From: Branchiostoma floridae | Lineage: Eukaryota > Chordata > Leptocardii > Amphioxiformes > Branchiostomatidae | Assembly (NCBI RefSeq): GCF_000003815.2 | Contig: NC_049994.1 | Span: 8,972,469-9,036,468 of the forward strand | Direction of reading: 5' to 3' | Length of the DNA stretch: 64,000 bases | Part shown: piece by piece, positions 55,938 to 64,000 of the stretch | Numbering within the stretch: the first letter of the stretch is position 1 | Layout of the letters: the number at the start of each line of letters is the position of its first letter | The notes under the pieces: model-generated | Seen by the model: the letters and a program-made list of their open reading frames with translations, nothing else | Told to the model about the DNA's origin: nothing | Databases searched by the model: none | Program-made: the position numbers and the translations under genes

Positions 55938-57028
55938 TTACCTCCATGAAATGTCATGGAATGGAGGTTATATTTTCTGTTATGTGTCTCTGTCTATGTA
56001 GATGATTACTCAAGAACGGCTGAATGGATTGGTTTCATACTTGTTGTGTTGGTGGGGTGTGATAAAAGCTCGAATCGATGAGATTTTGGGCGCTGTATCT
56101 GTCGTTATAATCGATGTAATAATATCAGAAATCACCCCTATATTTGAGATATATTGGTACAGGCATCGTGCTTTATGTGTTTGTTAATGGGTTTAGCTCC
56201 GAGCAGATGGTGAGGTGACAGCTGTTTGGGGAACTCCGAGTTTTTTAATATGATAATTAGTTTTATTTATGTCTGCTTAGGATATCATGGAGATGTGAAG
56301 CGTAAGTATAATTGTAAGAAGTTGAGGTACATTGAACGATAATGCTTAACAGGTATGGATGTCTCACATACTGTACTGCTGATTTGAGTGACATGGTGAT
56401 TAAAATGCCATTAGGTCCTCTCATCTGGGTTGGGTGTCAGTTTTATGGGCGTTACAGATGTTCTGATTTTGTTACGATAAGGGACAGTTGTTAGTTGTCT
56501 CTTTCGTAGCCAATGGTACTTGTTTTTTAGCAGACGGGGTTGGCGCCAAGTATTCATCTTACAGTTGGTGTAGGGCTGTCAGAGGAAAGTGTGCATCTCG
56601 TTTTTGTACCGTGTGAACAGCTGATGTTATGTGGAAAATCAAATCACCATCTGACTAAAGTTGGCCACATCCCTTCTTCTTTCTGAGTTTCCCAACTTCC
56701 TCTCACCACACAGCTCTGAGGCACATAGTCAAACCTCAATAATGCTGACAACCTTAGACATTTTAAATGCCAAACATCAAGCTTAAGGAACACCACGCTA
56801 CCATATGCCGTCGACCTCTTAAACGCACATTACACAATTAAGTGTCACATTTTGATAATTACTAATCAGATGGACATCCTCTGTGTCATTAAATAAATAC
56901 ACCACTACTTTCCCATAACATTTATATTATATAACCATTACTCTCAAATACAACCGACTATAAACATACATACCATCCACAAAAAAGCAATAAATATTTC
57001 ATGGAGGTATGAGGTCCCCGAACTCTAG
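55938..57028. mobile_element. 1.1-kb repeat with TACCTCCATGAAAT ends
   Basis: The left end TACCTCCATGAAATGTCATG reads as its reverse complement near the right end (ATTTCATGGAGGTA at about 56997). A palindromic CCTCCAT...ATGGAGG pair lies just inside the left end. The right boundary is taken at CCGAACTCTAG. Internal words CTCAAGAACGGCTG and GGGCGCTGTATCT match units of the array at 49725-50342. A Helitron (ending CTAG before T) or a long foldback MITE are both possible. No transposase or Rep frame was found. Confidence 0.6.
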
Positions 57029-57119
57029 TTAAAGTAGCTTTAATGCTATCCCAAAAGAATGCCAAAAAAACGTTTGCCATCATTATGCATGTGCAAGTCA
57101 GTCTTTTAGATCAAAGTAA

Positions 57120-57250
57120 ATACCCCCCACTTCCGGTGTCAGATTTTAACTCCGACCGTTGACCCGGAAGCAGATTGTCTGCTCCTTGCAGATGGCGCAG
57201 AGTGCAGTTAGTTTCTTGCATGGGTGTGAAAGAAAAGTGCCCAAGGTTCC
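57120..57250 (+). promoter_or_regulatory. Likely RMP24 promoter and 5' exon
   Basis: CACTTCCGGTG (about 57129) and ACCCGGAAGC (about 57162) are two ETS-type sites in opposite orientation. CAGATGGCGCAG (about 57188) resembles the YY1-type initiator of TATA-less housekeeping genes. The coding part of RMP24 begins just after a splice acceptor at 57786, so a 5' exon must lie upstream, and this is the best placed candidate. A short frame from the ATG at 57191 could be joined in frame through CCCAAG|GTTCCT, adding 18 residues plus two at the acceptor, but the site is weak and the human protein argues for starting at 57793. Confidence 0.5.
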
Positions 57251-57503
57251 TTCAAGGTGCGAAGATCTAGGTCTAGGAGATGACTTTTGACTTGCTACAT
57301 AAGATACCTGAGTAGCTAGTAGTAAAAGGCTTCCGAGATGTGTGATTAAGATCAGCATGGTTGGAGCATAAGCGAGTGTCAGTATCGGGAGGGAAATATA
57401 TTAGCAGAAGTCAATCCAGATTTGTTGGTTTAGTATAATCTGACCTCTCATTAATGACATTTCGCTTGCAGGCCTGAGTATTCTACACAAAATCAGGTGG
57501 GCT

Positions 57504-57747
57504 GGGTAATACACCCTTTCACAGAGATGAGAGCGCATGTGCGGCGACAGGAATTCTAGGTAATATGTCAAAGGTAAAGGCCTCGAAAATTAAAACAGTC
57601 CTTGTTTCAGTCATTGTTTCGTTTTGCACAACAACGTTCAGACTGGTTTTGTTTTCTTTTTGTTGGCATTTACCTTTGACATATTACCTACAATTCCTGT
57701 CGCCGCATATGCGTTCTAACCTCTGTGAAAGAGCTTATTGTATACCC
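57504..57747. mobile_element. Foldback element in RMP24 intron 1
   Basis: The left arm GGGTAATACACC followed by CTTTCACAGAG, GCGGCGACAGGAATT and GGTAATATGTCAAAGGTAAA pairs with the right arm, which carries the reverse complements TTTACCTTTGACATATTACC, AATTCCTGTCGCCGC, CTCTGTGAAAG and ATACCC. Arms are about 80 bp with few mismatches; the centre is T-rich. It ends 46 bases before the translation start, so it abuts the acceptor of the first coding exon. Confidence 0.88.
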
Positions 57748-57792
57748 TTTTAGACAACTTTAATCAAACTCTGTCTATCACTTCAGGTCAGT

Positions 57793-60666
57793 ATGAGCAG
57801 AGAAAAGGACGTCTCCAGAACATGCTATCTGCAGCAGCTCGCCTCCGCATGTTCAGACACATGCCCGCCACTCTCCAGGTTCCTATTGTAAGTAAAAACT
57901 TGAACATGGTTCACGTTATTAGACTTTTTTTCCCCGAGAGGTGTAGTGAACTATTTCAAATCACTGTTAATCGTTGACGACTTACTCTAATTCAACATCC
58001 TCCTGGAATTACCATTAAGCATTGCCAGGGTCCCTTTTTTTTTTAGGAGGACAAGACGTGCTTTTACACTTAAGTCACATGTTGATCTACCTTAACTTTT
58101 CTACTGTGTTAATCCATAATGTACAGATAATGTACATGTAACAAGGCAGAAATGAAATCAACATGCACTCAAAATCAAATATGGGATACAAATTCTGTCA
58201 TAAAACACAAGAGGAGGTGAGTAGAAACAGTCTCTGGCTCCCAGGATTCAAACCTGTGCCAAACCTGCGCCGGCAGTTCACAAAGCTAACGCCAGTAACC
58301 ACTACACCAAAAGGTCGGAGCCTTTGGCAGGGTCAGTTTGGCAGCGCTTGAACCCCACTGTACAGTCATAGTGCATTTTGTTGATATGTCGTATACTGAC
58401 ATGGAGCATATGGGAGGTTCATTAAGTTAGAGGAGATTATACTGATTGTCCTGCTACTCTCCGTCCAAGCAGATTTTGACTGGGACCTTCTCATATAAAC
58501 TGGAGCATATCAGAACAATGAAGTATAATCTTTTCAATAAACCTCTGCTTGGAGAGTACTGTAACCCCACTACTAAATTTTGATATCTTGCAGGCATACG
58601 GCTGGGTCTGGCAGTGAGGGAAACCATGCAGCTCAGAGTAAGAAGACACAGACACATCTTTCTTTCTCTTTTGAAAGTGACAACTTTTGTCCTTTGAAAT
58701 TCTTAGAAAAGAATTGTAGTCACAAATGGGGAATGGTATCCATCTCAATGATATCAGGAATTAATAACAACAGGGATCAGCTAGTACATCTACCTGGAAA
58801 AAAACAGTTTAATCTGTCAGAGTCACTAACTCATAAGGATTGTGTGCAAATGTAACTCGTATGTTATGTAAGTCATGTTTATAATAGACAGTTGCTTTGG
58901 TAAGAAAACACCAATGTGTATATTTTGCATCCTTCCTAAAACTTAAAGTGTAGCTCCACCTTGGTTTAGTTTAGGCCCTTTTACCATTAATACATGCAAT
59001 AACCTCAAACAAAGTATGCACCCTGACTTTGGTAACAACTTGTAGCACCTTTTCAATTTTGAAAAGTTTGAAAAGTGCATACTTTATTTGAAAATATGCA
59101 ATACTGGTACCGGTTTAACCGTCAAACTTTCTGATCTGTTTAGGCATGCCGAGTCATATGACCTGTCAGTCATGTGGAAACTTATTGTTACCTGGCAACC
59201 ACACGGTGAGGTTACGACCCAAAAGGAAAATGACCTCAGCTGTCCGACGTGTCATATCAAAGGTCAGCAAGGGTCAGATGGCATCGGCTGCAGAGGTCAA
59301 GCTACTCAAGAGATACCAAGACAGGAAAAACCATGTGGTAAGATACTTCTACTTTTGAATCAAGTAAAATAAATGAAATTATGTCATACGTATCACACAG
59401 GCTTTGAAGTTTTATCATACAGGCTTCCATCAAATGATTCGAACATACACTGCACACGCCGAGTGTGACGCGGTCGAAAATTCAAATACCTGATTGGGAC
59501 GTTAGAACATAGCTGTTGGAAAAATTTTTGTTCAAGGGCACCAAATTTTCTCAAGTTCTAGTGCATTTCGCATTGAAACATTTGTTAACAGAAATAAAAT
59601 AGGACACGGTGTATTCCGTATCACCCTCGGTCCCTGGTACCACGGGTGATACGGAATACACCGTGTTGTATTCTATATCTACTACATACAGTGTACAATA
59701 CAGTTACATACATGCATGCATGTTTTCCTGGGTTTTCAGATTGTTCAGTGTACAGTCTGTCAGGGCAAGGCCGTCATCCCAGCAGCCACCAGGAAACACG
59801 TTGTCATGGCAACATCGGCATCACCTGGAAGCTTAGCAGGTGAGATTGGCAGGCACCAAGCTTGACTTGAAGTTATCCTTATTTCATTTAAGCTGCAACA
59901 AGACAATAGTTGTGTCTGTGTCCTCTGGGCTCTGTCACTCACTGGTTAATGAACATGACATAAACAATGACACTGTGCCCTGGTCTTCTTCTTGTTACAG
60001 GAACTCCAGTGGTGTCCAGGAGAATTGCCAAGGCAACCCGAAGACTTGTGTCCACTCCTCAATCCCACAGGTGAGGCTGGCAACGGGCTCTCTATCCTCA
60101 GATTTTGTTTATTTACTTAAAGTTTACCACAAAACAAGGCTCATGGAGCCACTCATGCATTTTGGGTTACAATACTGGATTCTAAAGACTGACGCCATGT
60201 TAAGGGTGTCTTGTCTGTCATGATTGTTCGAAAGCGAACTGCTGCCTGTTTGTCTTATTTGGCGTGACTTGCCTGTGTGCCACATTTTGTATGACATGCA
60301 TATCTGCATGCCATTTTTGGTCTGATGTGCCTGGGACCCATATTTGGTCATAATAGGGACAAAAGCGAGCCTCTGTTCAAGCTACTGTTCAAGCTACTTA
60401 AGATATGTCTCCTCAGTTTAAAGAAAGCTTTGCTCTTTTTTCCTAGTTCTCCAATCCTGAGCACCCCAGGCTCGAGTATGATGGTTGCGGGTTCGAGTCC
60501 CAGAACTCCTGACTCCAGTCTGAGGGTTGGGAGTTCGGGTCCCGGCTCTTCCGGCAGGAAAGGAAAGCATCAGAAACAGAGACACGCCCAGCTGAAACAC
60601 ATGCTATCCCAGCAGTCCCTGGGAGACACCAGCATTTCCCTTTCGGACTTTCTACAGTCTTTATGA
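57793..60666 (+). CDS. RMP24: RNase MRP subunit RMP24 (C18orf21 orthologue)
   Basis: Six coding exons: 57793-57887, 58594-58637, 59144-59337, 59740-59839, 60001-60070 and 60447-60666. All have GT-AG sites and agreeing phases (2, 1, 0, 1, 2). The 240-residue product is slightly longer than the human protein (about 220). Hallmarks shared with C18orf21, from memory: the N-terminal CYLQQLASACSDTCP with SRFLL, Cys-X2-Cys at residues 54-57 (CQSC) and 115-118 (CTVC), a basic stretch RLRPKRK, and the C-terminal QLKHMLSQ with SLSDFLQSL. RMP24 is known as a protein specific to RNase MRP, the nucleolar ribonucleoprotein that cuts pre-rRNA. The paired cysteines suggest a zinc ribbon like that of Rpp21/Snm1 proteins. 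The start at 57793 follows an acceptor six bases upstream and fits the human N-terminus. All key residues are intact. Confidence 0.9.
58205..58366 (-). mobile_element. tRNA-derived SINE, copy 2, in an RMP24 intron
   Basis: Read on the minus strand: a head with CAGTGGGG, CCAAACTGACC and CCAAAGGC, an A-box-like GTGTAGTGGTTACTGG, then a B-box-like GGTTTGAATCCTGGGAGCC. It lies between RMP24 coding exons 1 and 2, antisense to the gene. Confidence 0.8.
59604..59666. repeat. Perfect 23-bp hairpin in an RMP24 intron
   Basis: 59604-59626 is the exact reverse complement of 59644-59666, with a 17-base loop TCGGTCCCTGGTACCAC that contains GGTACC. The arms include GGTGTATTCCGTATCACCC. It lies between coding exons 3 and 4. 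Such perfection points to a recent foldback or to selection on RNA structure. Confidence 0.92.
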
Positions 60667-61004
60667 CAGTTTGTTTTAGAAAATTATCATGATACCTACA
60701 ACTCATGGCATTCCCTTCTCTGACTTTCTCCAGTCTTTATGACATTGTGTTGTAAAAAATGATAATCATACTCATAACTAATTTGGTAACAAGATGGCTA
60801 GATAGTTAAGACCTTTAGAAGTGGTAAGAAATATACATTTTTGTCCATATCTTCATTATATACTACTTTGCACCACAAATGCTATTTCAGATTACATTTA
60901 CTGTCTACAGAGTTCCCTACCAAGGCATTCTGATTTATGATATGTGTTAGATTTATGTATAGTTGTAGAAGACCTTACAAAAGTCACTATACTTTTGTTG
61001 TATT

Positions 61005-61010
61005 AATAAA
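61005..61010 (+). terminator. RMP24: RMP24 polyadenylation signal
   Basis: AATAAA in GTATTAATAAAGATTG, about 340 bases after the RMP24 stop, followed within 20 bases by a GT-rich tract (TTGTTTGTTTATTG). It is the first well-formed signal with a downstream element. Confidence 0.7.
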
Positions 61011-61227
61011 GATTGTTTGTTTATTGATCAGGCTCTCAATCTCTGCAATGCATAGCAATGCAAAAAAGTGAATAATTTAAAATAAATTAATTAGCTACTA
61101 AGTCTTTTACAATGCATGTATGAAATTACTGAATTAAAAGCAAGGTGGTATGATGTGACCAGAATCTACTGTAGAAATAAGTACCAGAGTGAATATGAGG
61201 ACAATGATATACTTGCTTTCTGTAGTT

Positions 61228-61388
61228 GTGTAAGAAAGAAGTAGAAACAATATCCTGACTCCGGGGATTCGAACCTGCGTGGAATTCGAGCCGCCAGATC
61301 ACAAACCCCAGCAGCGCAAACCACTACGCTAAAAGGCTTGAAGCCAGTTGGCATGGTCGGTTTGGTGCTACTGATACCCCACTGTTAC
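61228..61388 (-). mobile_element. tRNA-derived SINE, copy 3
   Basis: On the minus strand: the head TAACAGTGGGGTATCAGTAG, CCAAACCGACCATGCCAACT, the A-box-like TTAGCGTAGTGGTTTGCG, and the B-box-like GGTTCGAATCCCCGGAGTCA. The boxes are close to consensus, so this is one of the better preserved copies. Confidence 0.85.
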
Positions 61389-61584
61389 ACTTGGGTATAG
61401 TGTGACTATATTAATTCTGTCAGAGAATTCTGGCTGCCTTTTAGGTATAATACACCATTGTATATGAGGATGTGGATTTACTGTTGATATTTTATTGATG
61501 ATGTAGTATAGAGTAACATGCTCACTGTGATCAAGGAGGTTAAACCTCCTTGCTGTCTGTGATGGACTACAGTATGTTATAACT

Positions 61585-61746
61585 GTGAGAAAGGAGTAGA
61601 AACAGAAAGAAGCAACATCCTGACTCCCGGGATTCAAACCCGAGCCGTCAGATCACAAACCCAGCAGGGCTAGCCACTACGCTACAAAAGGCTGACCAGC
61701 CGATTGGCATGGTTGTTTGGCGCTACTTAGGCCCCCACTGTTACAT
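61585..61746 (-). mobile_element. tRNA-derived SINE, copy 4
   Basis: Same order as copy 3: TAACAGTGGGG, CAAACAACCATGCCAATCGG, GTAGCGTAGTGGCTAGCC and GGTTTGAATCCCGGGAGTCA. It lies about 200 bases from copy 3 in the same orientation. A tail with TACTCCTTTCTC marks the 3' side. Confidence 0.85.
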
Positions 61747-63254
61747 GACACGGTGCAATAAAAATCAAAGTGACGAAGATGCCAGTACTTGCACAAACAT
61801 GCTCTAATATAAACATACACTTACAATCACAGTACAGCATATACACGCACGCACACGTACTTTAATAGGCAAACAAAACTGAGGCTACCTGCAAGTATTG
61901 TTCCTGTCGATCCTAAAGAATCAGCATTGAAAGATTAATGTCTTAACCAGTCTGCGAAAGTTCTGCGTCAAATACGCTGAACAGCTTCACAATGCTGACA
62001 CAGACTAGTCCTGACTTTGACCTTATGTTAACACATGTTTTATTATAATACCTTGGAGCGACACTCACATTGGCCTCATTTTGCGGTCCATAAATTCCTA
62101 ACTGATCGTATTCTGCGGGCGTTCTTTATATGATAAATGCTGCGTTCGTATTAATTCTACATCTCAAGATGAAATGCAACAGTAATACTTAGTAATACAA
62201 GTTGATGAAGACATGAATGAATGAAGATCAGTTCGTGATAGTGAACACCGATAAAAGTAAATGAGAAGATCCTCTCGCCACTTCTCAAAGGAGCCATCCA
62301 ATATAGCTGCAAGATAGCCTGAGTTGCGTTCACGTTTCTACGGTCGTAATCACTAACCGAAACGCCACGTTTGGAGGGGCTTTCGTTTCCCGTGCTGAGT
62401 GTAAAACAAGCTGGGGAGAGATGGAAGAAAATTACATCAGTGCTTCTTGGGTCACTTCGTGAGTTATTAAAACTGGTGTCGAGTGTCTGGAAGAAAAGTT
62501 ACATTTGATTTCGAAATTGTAAACTTCCCACACAATGCTTGCATGACTGGTAGTTCATATTACTTTTCCTATTCTATGTATAGACAGTTTTCTTTCCAAG
62601 ACACTTTCTCAATTCAAAGCAATGGACAGAAACGGCAACTATCTATTTGTTCTATAAAATCGGATAGAGTCAATCCAATCCATTCACCCATTTGTCCATC
62701 CAAGTAAAAATATGAATAGACACGACAAATATAGAGAATTGATTTAACATGCACTCAGTGCGTATTTGCTACTGTTGTTTTCTGGTCCGTAAAAGCTCTG
62801 GAGACAAGCTTACAAAGCCAATTCCCATCGTTACTCTATCTTCCTTAGTTCTACAGTCTATGCCAAACCTCCAAGCATCGCTATCAATCTCTATCAGCTT
62901 TACGCTCGACGGGCATCACAACAACCTTCACCTTCCTTTGTAATCACTGCTAGTAACTTTGGCATTGCTAGCACATCGTGATCTACATGGATATTGGCGT
63001 GATCAAGGCTTGATCGACATAGGAAAAGAACCTTTATTGAGGGGACGGCAACGTACATGGTGTTTGAAGAATACGGAACGGACACAATGACGAAAGACTG
63101 GGTTATTTTCTACTGCACCAGTAATCCAAAAATATCCCCGAGAATGCGTTTCCCAGCCATGACGGCATCCAAATGTCAAGCCTTTCCTGTAGGTTCAGCA
63201 AAGCGGAGCCGTGAGTCTGTCATCTTGGCGCTCATTTATTGGCCACAGGGGAGC
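61747..63254. other. No supported gene
   Basis: AT-rich at first, with more CpG from about 62330 on (ACCGAAACGCCACGTTTGGA near 62357). Frames of 60-77 codons show no motif. The region probably holds upstream DNA of the promoter at 63255. Confidence 0.4.
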
Positions 63255-63543
63255 AAAACTGACGGTTGTATAAAACGGTTGTGCGTTTGAAACGACGTGC
63301 GTGTCAGCAAGTTTCACGTCGTATTAAGACGAAGATCAGTTTTTGTCTTAAAGCCGGTGAGAATAAAAAAAGAGGATGTCACCAAGTTGTCTTCGTTAGA
63401 GACCGACCTGGGAGAAGAGTAACGTTCATTCATGCATGTGTAAAAGTTTTTCAGGTCAATAATTTGTCGTGGTTTATCCGTGTCTATTTTTCAGTCAACT
63501 TTGCAGGGATGAAGCCTCCAGCAGGCATATCACTGGACAAGTG
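63255..63543 (+). promoter_or_regulatory. TATA promoter with possible first exons
   Basis: TTGTATAAAACGG (TATAAAA at 63269-63275) would place transcription start near 63300. A 5' UTR exon could end at the donor GTGAGA after 63356. The acceptor TATTTTTCAG at about 63494 then opens an exon with ATG at 63509 encoding MKPPAGISLDK and ending two bases into a codon at GTAGAA after 63543. The next exon would have to lie beyond what I could trace. Each signal is good alone; the chain is inference. Confidence 0.33.
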
Positions 63544-63656
63544 GTAGAAATTAGTGAAACTCATGGCAATCAGGTTTGCAGTTTTGTGACTCGGGCTGTA
63601 AGACACTCTTTTCGTTTAATAGACATCAACTTCATTTACATTTATAACAAAACGAC

Positions 63657-63757
63657 CACGTGACAATATGGCGACAGTGCTTAGTATGCCAGTAATGGAT
63701 ATGCCCAATGATGACAATCAAGACACAGGAATTATGACTTTTTCGACCCATATTTAA
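63657..63757 (+). promoter_or_regulatory. E-box plus initiator-like ATGGCG
   Basis: CACGTGAC at 63657-63664 is followed by AATATGGCGACAG, which combines a USF-type E-box with a YY1-like initiator and a start codon in strong context. The frame from 63668 runs 29 codons (MATVLSMPVMDMPNDDNQDT onward) to TAA, with possible donors inside. It may be the 5' end of a gene continuing past the window. Confidence 0.3.
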
Positions 63758-64000
63758 CCTTGAGATACATCTTCGTTTTTCAAGACTTCAAGGGTGGAGG
63801 AGATCAGAGGTCTTTCGTTCTGGATAATACAAAGTTATTTACAATTCAACATTCTATAATCACGCCGAAATATTCAACATATTGTCAGCCCAAGACCGGA
63901 CTACAGTCAATGATCTCACAATGTTCCTGAAAGTTTATACAACTTAAGGCGCAAATCTCAAGTTTGGCCTTGAGCTATTCCATATCACTGTACCTGAGTA

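Noticed and set aside
57738-57977. Longest open frame over the first RMP24 coding exon
   Set aside because: It is a different frame from the true one; only the frame starting at 57793 joins exon 2 in phase and carries the conserved N-terminus.
59840-60223. 127-codon frame over RMP24 exon 5
   Set aside because: An off-frame shadow reading through introns on both sides.
61228-61746. tRNA genes on the minus strand
   Set aside because: A and B boxes are present, but the bodies do not fold as full tRNAs, are multi-copy and carry a common non-tRNA head, so they are SINEs.

Overview
The window looks like animal nuclear DNA: AT-leaning, intron-rich and full of short repeats, with one 100-base assembly gap (17236-17335). 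Marks include very frequent ACATGTAC-type words, many small terminal-inverted-repeat elements, a tRNA-derived SINE in four copies, and a decayed LINE reverse-transcriptase tail. The combination suggests a marine invertebrate deuterostome, most likely a cephalochordate (amphioxus). That is a judgement from repeat style, not a database match. No bacterial-type operon, CRISPR array or phage is present.

One gene can be recognised by name. At 57.1-61.0 kb on the + strand lies the orthologue of human C18orf21, now called RMP24, an RNase MRP protein. Six coding exons join in one frame, with correct splice sites and matching phases, to give 240 residues. It has a promoter with ETS-like sites at about 57.13 kb and a polyadenylation signal at 61005. 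A foldback element lies in its first intron, a SINE in the next, and a perfect 23-bp hairpin between coding exons 3 and 4.

Layout: 0-14 kb is mainly intergenic or intronic DNA with diverged repeat families, plus two possible minus-strand exons (8.7 and 10.4 kb). At 14.9-16.6 kb a CpG-rich promoter with CRE- and ETS-like sites precedes a candidate two-exon gene for a 61-residue protein, followed by an AT-rich stretch with many TAATTA sites. 17-42 kb is almost gene-free: simple repeats, tandem arrays, several MITEs, a nested CAGGG-ended element with an exact 5-bp target duplication, and a LINE remnant. 42.9-46.1 kb holds two minus-strand exons whose phases agree. 48.1-48.95 kb has minus-strand open frames, one of them in CpG-rich DNA. 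49.7-51.1 kb has a 150-bp tandem array followed by a candidate two-exon gene with a Cys-X2-Cys motif. 52.7-55.5 kb is an orphan-ORF zone with coding-like frames on both strands, one of them vaguely like a death-effector domain. A long repeat unit (55.9-57.0 kb) precedes RMP24, SINEs follow it, and a TATA promoter with possible first exons sits at the right edge.

Only RMP24 has an inferable function (RNase MRP, pre-rRNA and other RNA processing in the nucleolus). The other gene calls rest on reading frame, splice signals and phase alone. No clearly novel biological system was found. The best leads are the small gene at 15.4 kb, the orphan-ORF zone at 53-55 kb, and the recurrence of unrelated tandem arrays with a period near 150 bp.
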